Shown: positions 12,079-23,853, numbered from the stretch's first letter. The stretch is 64,000 nt of DNA from Ophioceras dolichostomum (GCA_003049485.1 PYST01000080.1:61569-125568); one strand, 5' to 3'. Made by a program: numbers and translations. The notes: generated from the sequence alone by a model not told the origin.

Positions 12079-13801
12079 ATGCATATCCCCATCCTCCTTG
12101 GGGCAGTCGCTCTCCTGGGTGCCAGGGTAGACGCAGTCTCGCGTGGAGAGGATGATGTCGACAGGAGACACAACAGAAGGGATCCTTCTCCCGTTCCAAC
12201 ACCATACTGGGGATCCTATCACCGCCAAAACTCACACCACGGCTCGCACCGATACACCATCCACACCATCAACGCAATGTATCCAGCAAATTCAACAGCG
12301 GCCTGGCCAACCGCCTATATCAACACAACCACCTCATGGCCAACACGTCGTCCACTCCAGTCACAGACTGCCCTTTCAGCATCATGACAACTACTACGAC
12401 GGTCGATATCACAGTAACCGTGACCGCCGTTGACAACAGCACCGCGACCAGCCCCGCCGTGAAGTACGCGAACAGCACGACCTCTGCGCCGGTAACGACA
12501 ACCCCTTACCCTTACTGGCCCGCAGGCAACACCACCACCGCCGCCGCCACCTCGGGCTTCCTCACGGCTGCCAGCCCGGAGCCACCCTGCTCCGCCAACC
12601 ACACCACGCGCGGGTACTGGGCTTCCCAACACTAAACCTGACGACTTCGATGACGTACCCAGCCAGCACTTCGACTGACTTGTGACGACGACGGCGAGAC
12701 CTCTACGTCGACAACAGCAGCTACCACCTCAACCACTACTCCCTCCTCGTCCCCAACCTCAAGCTCATCATCAACCACCGAGCCATGCGACGACGACGAG
12801 CCAACAAGCACCGGCACCACCAGCCCCTACTCCTCCTACTCCACCTCCTCATCAACAACACGCACAACAACAATAAGCCTAACCACCGCAGACCGCCGCC
12901 TGAATACCACCACCACCTCCTCCTGCTGCAGCAGCAGCAACAGCACCACCACTACGCAGACGCCGCCGCCAATAACCACCACGACGACGACCACGTGCGT
13001 GATCGACACCACCATGGCGCCCGTGACCACAGCATCGGTGACCTCGACGCAGACCGCGACGCTCACCCCGACAAGCACGGTGTGCGCGACCGACGCCGCC
13101 GCGACGGGGGGGACGCCCAGGCCCCGCAATGCAACACCTACTGCGGCGTGCACGGCGTGGCGCTGGGGACGTTCTTCCTGGCGCAGTACGTGCAGAACAG
13201 GGAGGACGTGGCTGTTACGCTTGAGGGGTGCTATCAGTTCTGCAAGGTATTTTATGTCTCCCATTCTCTCTCTTTCCTCTTCTTTGCTATTTCTCTTCAA
13301 GCCTCCCTCCACTTCCGGAATTCCCCCCTTGTTCTCCTAATTCATTCTCCCTCCCCCCTCCCCCGTTTGCACATATGTTTCTCCCTCTCTCCCTCTTGCT
13401 CCCTCTCCCTCCATCCCTCCCTCCCTTGCTCCCTCCCTCCCTTCCCTACCTCACAGACAGCTGACGAACCACCCCTAAATTAGGCAAACTTCGACGCCGT
13501 CGGCGGCTGCCGCTCCTACCACTTCTACCTCGAGCCGGGCCTGGACGCGCCCCGCTGCAACCTCTACGGCAGCGGCGTGTCCTACGCGCTGCGGTCCATC
13601 GACAACTACCAGCCGCACTGGTGGTTCGACCTCGCGTGCGGCGACCCGCTCGACCCGCAGTGGCGCGTCGGCCACGGCGAGCTGGATCACCACCACTTGG
13701 ACCTGCTGTTGCCGATCTGGAGGAGGGGTGTCAGGAGGGGTGGTGTTAGGGATGGGAGAGAAAGGGAGGAGGTTGTTGTTGCGAGGAGCTTTAGGGCTTG
13801 A
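12079..13801 (+). pseudogene. Secreted Thr-rich protein with Cys-rich PAN/apple-like C-terminus, frame disrupted
   Basis: The frame starting at 12079 opens with a clear signal peptide (MHIPILLGAVALLGARVDA). It is followed by a mucin-like Thr/Ser-rich region and then a Cys-rich domain with CNTYCGVHGVALGTFF, GCYQFCK, GGCRSYHFYLE and CNLYGSGVSY. This spacing resembles the PAN/apple-like domain of many fungal secreted proteins. The pieces do not lie in one frame. The signal peptide is in frame 1 until 12387. The Thr-rich part (12336-12632 and about 12680-13110) is in frame 3. The Cys-rich part from about 13110 is in frame 2. One confident intron is 13247-13483. A 49-nt intron near 12612-12660 (CTGAC branch, CCCAG acceptor) could remove the in-frame stop, but I could not phase it. 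The second switch falls at a run of seven G at about 13106-13112. Either the sequence has indels, the gene has unrecognised introns, or it is a decayed copy. Confidence 0.55.
13247..13483 (+). other. Pyrimidine-rich intron in the secreted-protein gene
   Basis: The donor follows ...TTCTGCAAG and the acceptor is ...AAATTAG before GCAAACTTC. Joining them keeps the Cys-rich domain in phase (QFCK-ANFDAVGG). The intron is unusually C/T-rich, with runs of CCCTCCCT at about 13340-13450, and a CTGAC branch-like word sits about 25 nt before the acceptor. Confidence 0.75.
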
Positions 13802-14236
13802 AGGGAAAGGGTGGAGGAGAGAAATTGGCCTTGGCGGGTAGAGGGCGAGTGGGCGTTCTGCATATTATTCTCCTCTTAGGGTAGGCTAGACTCTCTTCTC
13901 TTTTGTTCATCTCATCGTTCTCTTCAATATTCTGTCTATCAAAGAAAAAATAAGTTTCATAATTCACTGGGGATCGATTCCCTGTTGTGACTGTTGCAGT
14001 CCGAGGAGACTTTGCTGAAAGTCTCGAATATCTATTTTTGGTCCGGATTGTTCCTCTTCCTTTGTGTGACAATACGCGGGTGTATGATAGCTTTCTTAGT
14101 TGTTTTGTGAGGTGGGTGGGAGTCATGGATGGGCTGTCTCATCAGCAATTGAAACGTTCGGTGCCCGAGAGGGAAGGAGGGGACTCGAATCAAGGAAGAA
14201 ACAAAGTACTCAGGAATAGATAGGTTAGGAGCTTGT
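13802..14236. other. Convergent intergenic spacer
   Basis: This lies between the 3' ends of the secreted-protein gene and the PTPA gene. No coding signal or repeat is seen. Confidence 0.6.
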
Positions 14237-15655
14237 TCAATCGAACGGGATTCTCCTCAAGCCCTCGCCCCCTAGTCCCCTCTTCCTCATCTCCGCGGCG
14301 GCGGCGACACTACTCGGCACTTTGATGCCGCAGCACTCGCCCCAGCCGTTCTGCTGGTGGACGTGCCTGACTCCGTCCTGAGAAAACACCTCGAGTCGGG
14401 CGCCCTCCGCCTCGTCCTCGTCCTCCTGCTCCGGCGCCCCCGGCACCCCCTCCAGCTCCTCCGTCATGCCCGGCGCGGCGGGGATGAGCGAGCCGAACAT
14501 AAAGTGCTGCATGACGGGCAGCTTGCCCAGCACCTCCGCGACGAACATGCGGCGCATGCCGCCCTCCACCTTCGCCCACGTCTTGGCCGCCGAGATGTCG
14601 TCCAGCATGGGGCTGTGCCACCTCAGGCCTTTCACCGTCTTGGTGCTGTTGACGAAGGCGACCTGGTCGAGGTACAGGTACTCGGCGCCGAACTCCTCGA
14701 TCGTGAGCTGCTGATGGATCGCCCTCGGCGTGATGAACGGGTGGTGCAGCAGCTGCGACGCGCCGAACAGGAACGGCAGGAACTGGTAGTCGTCCAGGCC
14801 CCAGACGCCGTGCGAGCCCGCGGGCTCCAGGTAGTACGTCGACTGGACCAGCCGCATCACGCCGAGGTAGCGCGCGAACACCTTCAGGACCAGCGCCCTG
14901 AAGTCTGCGGTGGAAACGACGCCCAGCTGGTAGAGGCACAGCAGCCACATGACGAAGTTGAGCTCGTGGCCCGAGCCGTAGTCGATGCGTATGCGGTTGC
15001 CGAACGACTGGCACAGGTATGCCGACAGCTCGGCGATGGCGCCGTCGTCGTCTACGCCGAGCCGGCGGTGCCACGCGCGGGCCCTGGCGCGGGCCTTGTC
15101 GACGAAGTCGCGGAAGCGCTTGTTGCCGAAACGCGAGCCGCCCTGCTCGTCGGGCGGGGACTGCCGCACCAGCTCCTCGGCCTCATCTAGTATCTCGACG
15201 AGGGTCCTGACATTGTCGCTGAGCTCCGAGTCCTTCACTGACGAGACGGGCGAGCTTGCGACCGCGTCCGAGAGTCCGAAGACGAAGGCGAGAACGAGGT
15301 CGTGGGTCGCCGAGGCCAGGAAGATTTTGTGGTCCTCCGTTGACAGGATCCGCCGTGTGGGCGTCTTGAAGGTCCATGAGGAGGAGGAGGAGGACGGGCC
15401 CGCTGCTGCGGGAGGCGGGAGGGCGGGAGTCTCTGGCGCGGGGAGGGGATTCGAAGGTTCTGACCTCCTCCGTCGGGGCTCGAGCTTCGGGATCTTAGCT
15501 TTGAGGGTGAGGAGGTTTGGGATGCCGCCGGCGGCAGCAGCAGTTGAAGTCACAGGGGCAGTCGCATCTGCCGGGGCTGGAGGATGTTGTGAATCCGAGC
15601 TGCCGTTGTTGCTGGCTGGAGGAGTTGGAGGTTGTGCTTGTGCATCTGAGGCCAT
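14237..15655 (-). CDS. rrd1: Serine/threonine phosphatase 2A activator (PTPA, Rrd type)
   Basis: PTPA is a peptidyl-prolyl isomerase-like chaperone that activates the PP2A catalytic subunit. The gene is a single exon of 472 residues. Residues 1-95 are low-complexity (Pro, Ser, Ala, and an RRRR patch). The PTPA fold then runs to about residue 400 with hallmark segments TPTRRILSTEDHKIFL, SRFGNKRFRDF, GSGHELNFVMWLLCL, HGVWGLDDYQFLPFLFGASQ and VMQHFMFGSL. A C-terminal extension with GWGECCGIKVPSS follows, which I associate with the longer Rrd1 paralogue rather than Rrd2. The family is certain; the paralogue is less so. The start at 15655 is the first ATG of the frame. The gene is divergent from rrp46 across about 460 bp that probably hold both promoters. 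Confidence 0.93.
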   Translation of the reverse strand: MASDAQAQPPTPPASNNGSSDSQHPPAPADATAPVTSTAAAAGGIPNLLTLKAKIPKLEPRRRRSEPSNPLPAPETPALPPPAAAGPSSSSSSWTFKTPTRRILSTEDHKIFLASATHDLVLAFVFGLSDAVASSPVSSVKDSELSDNVRTLVEILDEAEELVRQSPPDEQGGSRFGNKRFRDFVDKARARARAWHRRLGVDDDGAIAELSAYLCQSFGNRIRIDYGSGHELNFVMWLLCLYQLGVVSTADFRALVLKVFARYLGVMRLVQSTYYLEPAGSHGVWGLDDYQFLPFLFGASQLLHHPFITPRAIHQQLTIEEFGAEYLYLDQVAFVNSTKTVKGLRWHSPMLDDISAAKTWAKVEGGMRRMFVAEVLGKLPVMQHFMFGSLIPAAPGMTEELEGVPGAPEQEDEDEAEGARLEVFSQDGVRHVHQQNGWGECCGIKVPSSVAAAAEMRKRGLGGEGLRRIPFD

Positions 15656-16114
15656 TTTTGCTTTCTTGAGACGTGGCTAGGAGAAACAGTCGTTCGATAA
15701 GTTCGATAAATTCGTGCGGTAACGATGAAGCCAGCGATGCCGATGATGTCAAGGGGCAGGTTGGGAGGGGGCGTCGGTCTCAGGTCCCCAGCAAATCGAA
15801 CCATCCCCGCGCCATGTCGTTGGGATGCACGTCTGGACACCCCCAAAAGCACCCTAAAATGCGGGGCAGCTCCGCTAGATTTGGGTTAGTCAGCGGCCAG
15901 CTGCATGCTGCAGGTGCATCTTGAGCACACCAACTCACTCATTGAAAAATGCGAGTTCCAGCCGCAGCAGAGCCTCATCAAACAACAAAGCGTTTAGTTT
16001 CAACGAGAAATCTGATAGCGCCGACCATTTCTGCTTTCTGAGTTGGCTTCATTTCTCTTTCATTGTCACCTGCCAACTTCCTTGCTACGACCGCCAATAG
16101 AGCTTTAACAAAAA
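15656..16114. promoter_or_regulatory. Shared divergent promoter region of PTPA and RRP46
   Basis: About 459 bp separate two start codons on opposite strands, so both promoters must sit here. No specific factor site can be assigned from sequence alone. Confidence 0.5.
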
Positions 16115-17239
16115 ATGCCATCGAAAGGCGAGCCAGAGGCTCTTCTTTCTCATCTGCCCCGTGCAGACGGCTCTGCCACCTACTCGCACGCGGGATACAC
16201 AGTCACGGCATCAGTAAACGGTCCCATTGAGGCTCAAAGGCGGGACGAAGATCCCTACGAAGCCCTCGTCGATGTCATCGTACGACCGGCGGCAGGGGTA
16301 GGAGGTAAGGAGGGGGTCCAGACCAGACCGGGCGAACTGACTGGGGCGTGTGAATGGCGGCGGGTTCCGTTTCTCATCGTCACTCTCACTCGAACGATTT
16401 TTTGACTCACCAATCTTACTTTCTCCTGGGGGCATTGCCGTTGTCTCTGTATAAATAGGAACGAGAGAACGCCATCTTGAATCCGTCCTCCAGGCCTCGC
16501 TGCGGCAGCTCATTCTGGTCAAGAACTTCCCTCGAGGTTTGGTGCAGGTTGTGCTCCAGGTGAAGACCTCACCCGAGAACGACTATGCGACCACCAAACT
16601 CGTTCAGCCCAGCCTGGTAGGCGCGGCCCCTAGCTTTATCCCCTAGCTTTATCGTTATCATCACTTACCCATCATCGCATCGTTTCCCCTCTTTACCTTG
16701 CCTCCCTCTATCCTTCAGCATCCCCATCCAGAAGACACTTCTGTCTTTGGAATAGGTTTCTTCCCTTTCCTCTCCCTCCTGTTGACACATACTTCCTCGA
16801 CCAGAACTTGCCGATAGTGCCGGCCTTGTTGCAAGCTGCCGTATTGGCTCTTTTGTCGGCGGCGATCCCTCTCAGGGCTACTGCGACAGCAACCGTCGTG
16901 GCTGTCGTCGCCGGCAGCGCGAAGGGCGGCGATGCGGTTCTAGTGGTGGACCCGTTCCCACGTGAGGTCGAGGTTGCTCGCTCCTTGCACGTGCTAGCGT
17001 TCTCGTCCCAGAGTGGCCACAAGCTGTTGCTATCTGAGAGCGAAGGCCGGTTCACGATGCAAGAATGGGCTGATGTCTACGCCAAGGCGCAGGAGATCTG
17101 TTGCGGATCGGGCAGGGACTCGACAGGAGGAGTCGATATGGCCATCGACGATAGCGGCGGCGACGGCGTGAACGACATGCGGCATTTCATCAGGTCCACC
17201 ATGGAGGCCAAGGTCTCGGCCGATCTCTGGCAGAAGTGA
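16115..17239 (+). CDS. rrp46: Exosome complex subunit Rrp46 (RNase PH-like)
   Basis: This is a non-catalytic RNase PH-fold subunit of the six-member ring of the RNA exosome, acting in nuclear and cytoplasmic 3'-5' RNA processing and decay. Exons are 16115-16304, 16459-16616 and 16805-17239; phases close exactly to give 260 residues. Motifs typical of Rrp46/EXOSC5 are LLSHLPRADGSATYSHAGYT, VTASVNGPIEAQRRDEDPYE and DVIVRPAAG near the N-terminus. ERHLESVLQASL and LVQVVLQVK fall in exon 2, and the helix LPIVPALLQAAVLALLSAAI with PLRATATATV in exon 3. Introns have good donors (GTAAGG, GTAGGC) and TAG/CAG acceptors. A Gly/Asp-rich insertion near residues 225-245 is probably a surface loop. Confidence 0.93.
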
Positions 17240-20200
17240 GGCTCAATCCATCATCCCGCCTAGTCGTGTTCCCTGCCGACTCCTGAGCCGGCTTCTGTCG
17301 CAAACAGCCTCGAAACGATGACGGAAAAGGGGCGAGAGCCTGTCACGCTTCCTTGAAATCTCGACGACTAAGGGAGACATGTCGCCGAGGGGACGCCGGC
17401 ATTGCGGCGGCTGCAGGCATGAAAAACAGATTTGGGAGCACGAATGGGAGGAAAGAGTCAGATACAGGCGGAAAAGACGGATAGGACGGCTACCCGGCGT
17501 GTTTCCGCTCTTGTTCGTCTCTTCCTCCATGACGGAGGCAACAGCGTCAAAACCTCACGGCACTGGCATTTCCTGCCATTGTTACTCCATTTCAGGGGAG
17601 AGCGCCAATTGTTTCGGTACAGTAGGCAGGTATCCACTGCTTCTGCTCCTTGCTCCGTCCATACCCATGATGAGTCTGGACGAAGGGGGGGGCAACAGAA
17701 GATAGGAGACATCCATTCCCCGTTGTTCTCTATTCCTGCTCAAACAAAACTCGTGGGTCCTACTGCACGGCCGCGTTTAGGATTTGCCAAATCGAGGATT
17801 GCGGCGTTGTTTCATCTCTCACCCTTTTTGCAGTGGTCCCTAGCTCCAGCTGCTTCACCGCTGACAGGACACTTGAGGTCTGTCCCCACAAGCCTCCCCC
17901 CTAGAGGAGGCCGACCAGCGCCGTTTCCTTGACAGGCTGCGGCGCCAATTTAGTTGGACCCTGACCCTGAATGATGGTACCTGGTGCAGGTTGCAGTTGC
18001 AGCAAGCTTCGTTGACCTGAAATCCCTTAGCCGCAACCAAGCTTTGCTGGGATGGACCCTGTGAGGGGGCATGTGCGGCCTACGACTGACTTCTGTTATT
18101 TCTTTTTTCCGTTGCTCACTTTTTTTTCTCTTCGGCCACAGCTCTTCTTGACTTGTAAAGAATCAAAAGCAGACGAAAAGCGAGAAGATGAAAAACCACG
18201 GCTCGGCCTCTCTATTGTTGGTAAGACGCACCGAAGAAGGGGCGAAATGTTCGAAGCTCAGCTGATTTGCCTTCATTATTTTTGCTTGATTCGCGCCAGA
18301 AATGGCAGGTCTGGCTGTCTGCGTGTGATCTGCACGGGTCAAACGGTGCTGCTAGACAAGGACAGATGACGGGATGCAATTGGGTCCCTTCCAAGCGAGT
18401 CCCCCTCCCCGGGACGTTGCACCTAACCCTTCTGTTGTGCTCCTTCCTTGCGAGCGATCCACGCTGTGGGAACAAGAGCTGTGGTGGTACTCCAAACATT
18501 TTGTTTTGCTGCTCATCATGTTCATGCAAGTCGGGAATTCCTTCTCGGTCTCATCAATCCTAGCTGGCTGGCAAGCTGGAAAGAGGACGTTCCAGGCCCG
18601 GCGAAAATTGAGCGACGGCGTCTTAAAAGAGTGAGACGCACAGTGAATTAGCGTGGCACTTTGCTTCTTCTACACCCCGCCCCCAAACAGTATCGCTTTC
18701 TCTCAAAAGGCTTCGTCTGTAGCCAGGGCCTGCAAGTATTGAATTGACTTTGCGGGCCCTGTCTGTGGCTACTGTACCATTATCAAAAGGAACCAAGGGA
18801 GCCCCTTGTTACTCTCTGCTCTCACCGGGTCCCCCTCACGTCTCTATTCTTACGACTTCTGAATTGAGGGGATACGAAGTCAGAGTGTCGCATCCTCTCG
18901 CTTGATACGTTGTATCCGTTGTATCTTGCATGGTGGACACATGTCATTGGGTGAAGTGCGCTTTCTTACCATGTAATCGGCTTCCACGCAAGCCACGAGA
19001 AACCTGGTTCAGAAACACACTCGTCTCCTCTTCAAGTAAACTTCCAGTCCCAGTCCCCACTACCACCACCGCCCACGAAGCACGGAGAGTATGACCAGGA
19101 GCTCGACATGGAAGTCGCTCCGCCACGGTTAACTCTTATCGTGGTCACCTATAGTTGCATACCCTTACACAGTACTATACTCCCTCCCCCCTCGCTATCT
19201 CGAGAGACAGATATAGAAACATCCTTGTGAAATGGGCGCTATCTCGCGTTGCGACGCGTTCCAACCTTCGGGGGGCACCTCAGGCATGCGTGGGATGACA
19301 GGAGCTTTTACGGAGTGACGGCGAATGAGACGGATGCACCACATTGTTCCCCTTTGCCGTGCTGTTTCCCGTCGTCTCTGATCAGATGCAAATTTTGCTG
19401 GGGGACGGCGTGGTTTGACACCTCGCACAGCAGGTTGCAATGCCATGCAGCGACGGCAAGTGGGAGGAGAACCGGCGGGCAGGCGGGAGGGTGCCGTCGT
19501 GGACGTCCGGTACTTAGCTTCAGCTGTTCGGAGGAGGATTTCGTAGTTGCTTAATCTAATGTGCGTTGCCAGCTCCCACACTCTCTAAGTACCTAGGTAC
19601 CTAGGTATGTACATCGTATCAAGCATCGGATGGTCAAGGGATATCAGATACCAACTGACGAGGGAACGCGAAAAGAAAGGGGGCTTGATCATCGACGAGG
19701 CGACGGTGGGTTCGAGGTTTGGTTTGGTTTGGTTCTGAATGGCAGCCCCCTGTTTCCCGCATATTCTCTCCTTTTCCCATTCCAGCATCCCAGCGACGTC
19801 CAAAGAATCCAAACCGACAGTGGGCCGCTCAGGCCCCACAGCGCCTGAGCCGCTCCCGCCGCAGGGCCTGCCCTCGGGCCCGCGGCCCCTCTCAGCTCGC
19901 CAAAAAGTCAAGCAGTGAAGAATTCTGCGACATCTTTGCTTGGGGTCCTGGACACAACTGGAGTTGAGGCGAGACTGCACTGGTATGGATTGACTTGGGG
20001 GGTTGAGTTGAGGCAGAAGCTCTCCCACAGATCCCAGGTGTGGCTGAATATTAAACCCTTTGGATAGAACTTCGAGCAAGAAGCTCCTTTTCCCCTCGGC
20101 CCTCAGTCTTCTTCTTAGCAGGCCCAACACATCGCCGCCGTCGCCCTCTCCTTTTCTCTCCTTCCTCCCCCTCCTTTCCTTTCTTGCGAACAGCAGAGCT

Positions 20201-21847
20201 CTGGGAGTTCTTGCTTGTGCTTCCTGTTGTCTCTTCTCTGTTCGATTCGCCTTATCGCTTCTCCTCGTTCTCCGGAGTGACGTTCCCCCTTCGCCAGCTT
20301 CGTTCTCGCGGAAAGCTTCCTTTTCTCCTTCTTTCTTCTTCACAGTTCACACTACCATTTGGCATTTTAATTATAGTATCATTCTTCACTTCTCTCGTCT
20401 TTCTTTTGGCATTACCTGCATTGCATCTCACTCAGATTCCTGCGCGTGCCCCATCATAGACTTGCCCTGCATTTTCAGCACACAGCCCAAGATACCACCA
20501 GGCCCGATTAGACCAGGCGTCCGTCGATTGCTCGTCCTTTCTCTTTCTTCTGCGGCTTCTTTTTCGTCACATATTTGCACTGCATACATAGCGTCTTTTA
20601 CTTCTCTTTTTTCCTTGGGCTTAGACCTACTGCCGAGATACCCCCTATCGCTCGCCGTCCAGCCAGATTTGTTCATCCACGTCCACGTGCAGCAGCTTCT
20701 GCAACCAAGCAAGCCATCTGCAGTCGGCATCACAAATCACACTGCATCGGCACCAATCGAAGCCAATATCGACGTCCTTCGCTCAACTTCTCCCACATTC
20801 ATCCAAAGCAAGCCTCCCGCGACCCCGCCGGCCGACCGCTCTTGTCTCCTGCAGCTATTCGATATCACAGGTCTAAGCGGGCTTGGGTTCCCTTGTGGCC
20901 AAAGGAGGGGATTTCGGTTGAGAGGACGGCACCCAGTCACGTTGGCACACTTTTTTGCATCGCCCTCTGTGTTCAGTGTAACTTGCACTTGCACGTCGAT
21001 TGGCTGGGATTGTAGCATTAAGCAATTGGTGTGGGTGAGTAACCGAGTCCCTTTTCTATTTGGTCTGAATCCTGCAGCCCGCAATCCCATCAGCCAGCGT
21101 CGAGCAAAACCAACGGGTGTATGGTGGTGGTGGTGTCGGCCATCATCCGCGGCCATATCCTGCGGGCAGCACCAGCCGCCGTGAGCGATGGTGACTGGAA
21201 GGGAACTTCAAAAGCTGACAGATCGCGGGGTTAAAAGACTTGCAGAGAAGCATCGGGCAACAGCTCATCTCCCGTGTCAGCCACGTTACCAAAGTCCGAT
21301 TAGTGACGTCGGGGAAACAGTCGCTCGGGACAAGTCATCGTTCGACTGCACTCTGCAACTGCATTCTGTCCTGCACTCCGTACTGCACTCCGTACTTCAC
21401 TCCCGTTCTCGACGCCGCCCAGTTGCAGACAGGTGTGCTCCTGTCGGCATTAAGAGACGAGGCCAAGAGCGGTCAGCCATTGGCCTCGGGTTTCCGGCCT
21501 TTGAGTGAGCGAGCGAGAGCCGTCGGTCGCACCGCACTTTGGTTGCTGGACCTTACCAACCGGGCAAGTGCAACAGAAGCTGGTGCAGCAAAGGTGCAGC
21601 AACGCTAGTGAAAAGCAAGCAGCACTAGCAGCACGCAAAGCGGTATCCGCGGAGGTTGCGAAGCTAGCACCTGCACCTACTGTAACCCTCTCAAGCTCCC
21701 GCTGTGTGCCCGCCCGGAGTGAGCCACCAATCAATCGCAAATCGGACCCCCGTCAATCAATCGCCCACCCACCACCACCATCCTTCCCAGTCACCCCTCC
21801 GCCAAAAATAACCGAACCGGTACAAGGGTTTTCAACCGTCGTCAATC
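17240..21847. other. Long spacer and C/T-rich leader upstream of NAD kinase
   Basis: About 4.6 kb without a gene I can support. It contains a TACCTAGGTACCTAGGTA word at 19590-19607, a stop-poor C/T-rich block at 20060-20700, and a degenerate tandem of TGCACTCCGTAC-like units at about 21344-21404. The 374-codon open frame at 20060-21184 has no ATG and is best read as non-coding leader or promoter. Confidence 0.55.
21344..21404. repeat. Degenerate tandem repeat of CTGCACTCCGTA-like units
   Basis: Several imperfect copies of a 10-12 nt unit (ctgcactccgta, ctgcactctg, ttcactccc) follow each other in the NAD kinase upstream region. This may be simple-sequence expansion or a cluster of protein-binding sites. 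Confidence 0.6.
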
Positions 21848-23853
21848 ATGTCGCACCCAGTCACCTCGCCCACTTCGATTCACCCAGCCCTTAGTCACGC
21901 AGACGGCAACGGTACACATCCTCCGCTCGCTCCGTTGCCCACACTGCAGCGTCCGGATGGACTTAAAAGTGCTCAGCCCGACCGCCCAAAGACATCAAAT
22001 GCCGCCTTCGCCGACGCTCTTTCACTGGGCTCGCTGTGCAACCTCTCCCTAGCCGAAGCAAAATCCGCCCTCCGCCAACATGCTGAAAGCCAAAGCCATC
22101 AAGCCGTACCAGTGTCTGTTGCTCCTGCTCTAGCGGCTGCCTCTTGCCTGTCCCCGCCGGCCTCGCACGCCGCCTCTTTCTCGCACCCAGACCGCGACCA
22201 AGACTGCGATCGCGGCCAAGAAGCCGGCCACAGGCCGCAGCCCCTTGGCCACCGGAGGAACGCTCCTTCCATTGAGTCTGTCCCACGGCAGACTATTATG
22301 AAAGCACTGGCCTCGGTCGCCCGCAACAACAAGCCCGAAGCCCTATCCTTGAACGGGATGCTGTCCGCACAGAGCGGGGCCGAACATCGGCCGAACACGT
22401 CGTCATCGCAACGGCTGTGTGATGCCCTGAACGACCTGGCCGCCCGGACAAACACACCCACGACGGCGTTCCCCAACCTCCAGTCGCCTTGCTTCTACCA
22501 CCAGCGCTTCGACGATGCCGTCGACATCGACAAGGTGCTGGAGGAAATCAAGAACGACGAGTGGATGTCGCACTCGCGCCTGGTCCAGACGGCCACGGGC
22601 GTACGCGAGGTGGCCAAGCAGCTGCAGCGTAGACCCATCAAGCGCGCCGTGCGCAACATCATGATCGTCACCAAGGCCCGCGACAACGAGCTGGTGCTGC
22701 TCACGCGCGAGCTGACCATGTGGCTGCTGAGCACGCCGCGCTATGGCTCGGATCTTGGAGTCAACGTCTATGTCGACGCCAAGCTGCGCAACTCCAAGCG
22801 CTTCGACGCCGCCAGAATCATCGAGGAGAACCCGCGCTTCGGCAACATGCTCCGCTACTGGTCGCCTGACCTGTGCTGGAGCCAACCGGAGAAGTTCGAC
22901 CTGGTCCTGACCCTCGGCGGTGACGGCACCGTGCTCTTCACCTCGTGGCTCTTCCAGCGCATCGTGCCTCCCGTCCTCTCGTTTAGCCTGGGAAGCCTCG
23001 GCTTCCTGACTACGTTCGAGTACGAGCGGTTCAAATTCCACCTGGACCGCATCCTGGGCTCCGAGGGCATGCGTGTGAACCTCCGCATGCGCTTCACCTG
23101 CACTGTCTACCGCGACGGCTCCCTGGGTCAGGACATGGAAGAGGGCGAGCAGTTCGAGGTTCTGAACGAGCTCGTCATCGACCGCGGGCCATCACCATAT
23201 GTCTCTAACCTGGAGTTGTATGGGGACGACGAGATGATCACCGTGATCCAGGCGGATGGTTGTATATTCTCCACGCCGACTGGTAAGCAGGACTCCCTAA
23301 CCTGATCAATCATTCCCACAAAGATATGCTTTTGTACTAATTCAGAGTCTCCATACCCATAGGATCCACGGCGTACTCTCTGTCCGCGGGCGGCTCGCTT
23401 GTGCACCCTGATATCCCTGCCATCCTGCTGACACCCATCTGCCCGCACACACTGTCGTTCCGGCCGATGGTACTGTCAGACACGATGCTGCTGAAGGTCA
23501 CCATCCCACGCAACAGCCGCGCCACGGCGTACTGCGCTTTCGACGGCAAGGGTCGGGTCGAGCTTCGGCAGGGCGATTGTGTTACCATCACTGCGTCCCA
23601 GTACCCGTTCCCCACCGTCGCGCGTACCGATACCGAGTGGTTCGACTCGGTGTCCCGCACCCTACGCTGGAACACTCGCGCCGCCACCCAGAAGGGCTTC
23701 GACTCCGGCACCAGCACTAGCAGCGGCACCGGCAGCGAAGACAGCGACCAGCCTGAGTGGGACATTGACACGGACTCGGCGTGTTATGTCAGTGAGGAGG
23801 GGAGCATTGCTGCAAGCCCGCTCCGTCGACAGATGAGCCTTCTCGGAATGTGA
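21848..23853 (+). CDS. NAD kinase (ATP-NAD kinase, Utr1/Yef1-like)
   Basis: The enzyme phosphorylates NAD (or NADH) with ATP to make NADP(H), the source of the cellular NADP pool. Exons are 21848-23282 and 23363-23853 with an 80-nt intron; the junction restores the NAD-binding motif TPTGSTAYSLSAGG. The product is 641 residues. Residues 1-about 245 are low-complexity and probably regulatory. The catalytic part contains FDLVLTLGGDGTVLF (GGDGT at 357-361) and LSFSLGSLGFLTTFEYERF, then LNELVIDRGPSPYVSNLELY and ILLTPICPHTLSFRPMVL. The C-terminal 90 residues are acidic and Ser/Thr-rich. No mitochondrial targeting sequence is evident, which favours the cytosolic Utr1-type over Pos5. The start is the first ATG after a long non-coding leader. 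Confidence 0.95.

Noticed and set aside
12785..13110. His/Arg/Leu-rich frame 2 upstream of the Cys-rich domain as an alternative coding frame
   Set aside because: It would keep the C-terminus in frame, but the Thr/Ser-rich frame 3 is far more typical of a secreted linker; left open as part of the frame-switch finding.
14357..15190. 277-codon plus-strand frame
   Set aside because: Antisense shadow of the PTPA gene in GC-rich coding DNA.
19585..20343. 252-codon minus-strand frame rich in Lys, Arg and Glu
   Set aside because: It is the complement of the C/T-rich leader; composition explains both openness and charge.
20060..21184. 374-codon open frame on the plus strand
   Set aside because: It begins with TTG and contains no methionine; the sequence is C/T-rich leader, so the open frame follows from composition.
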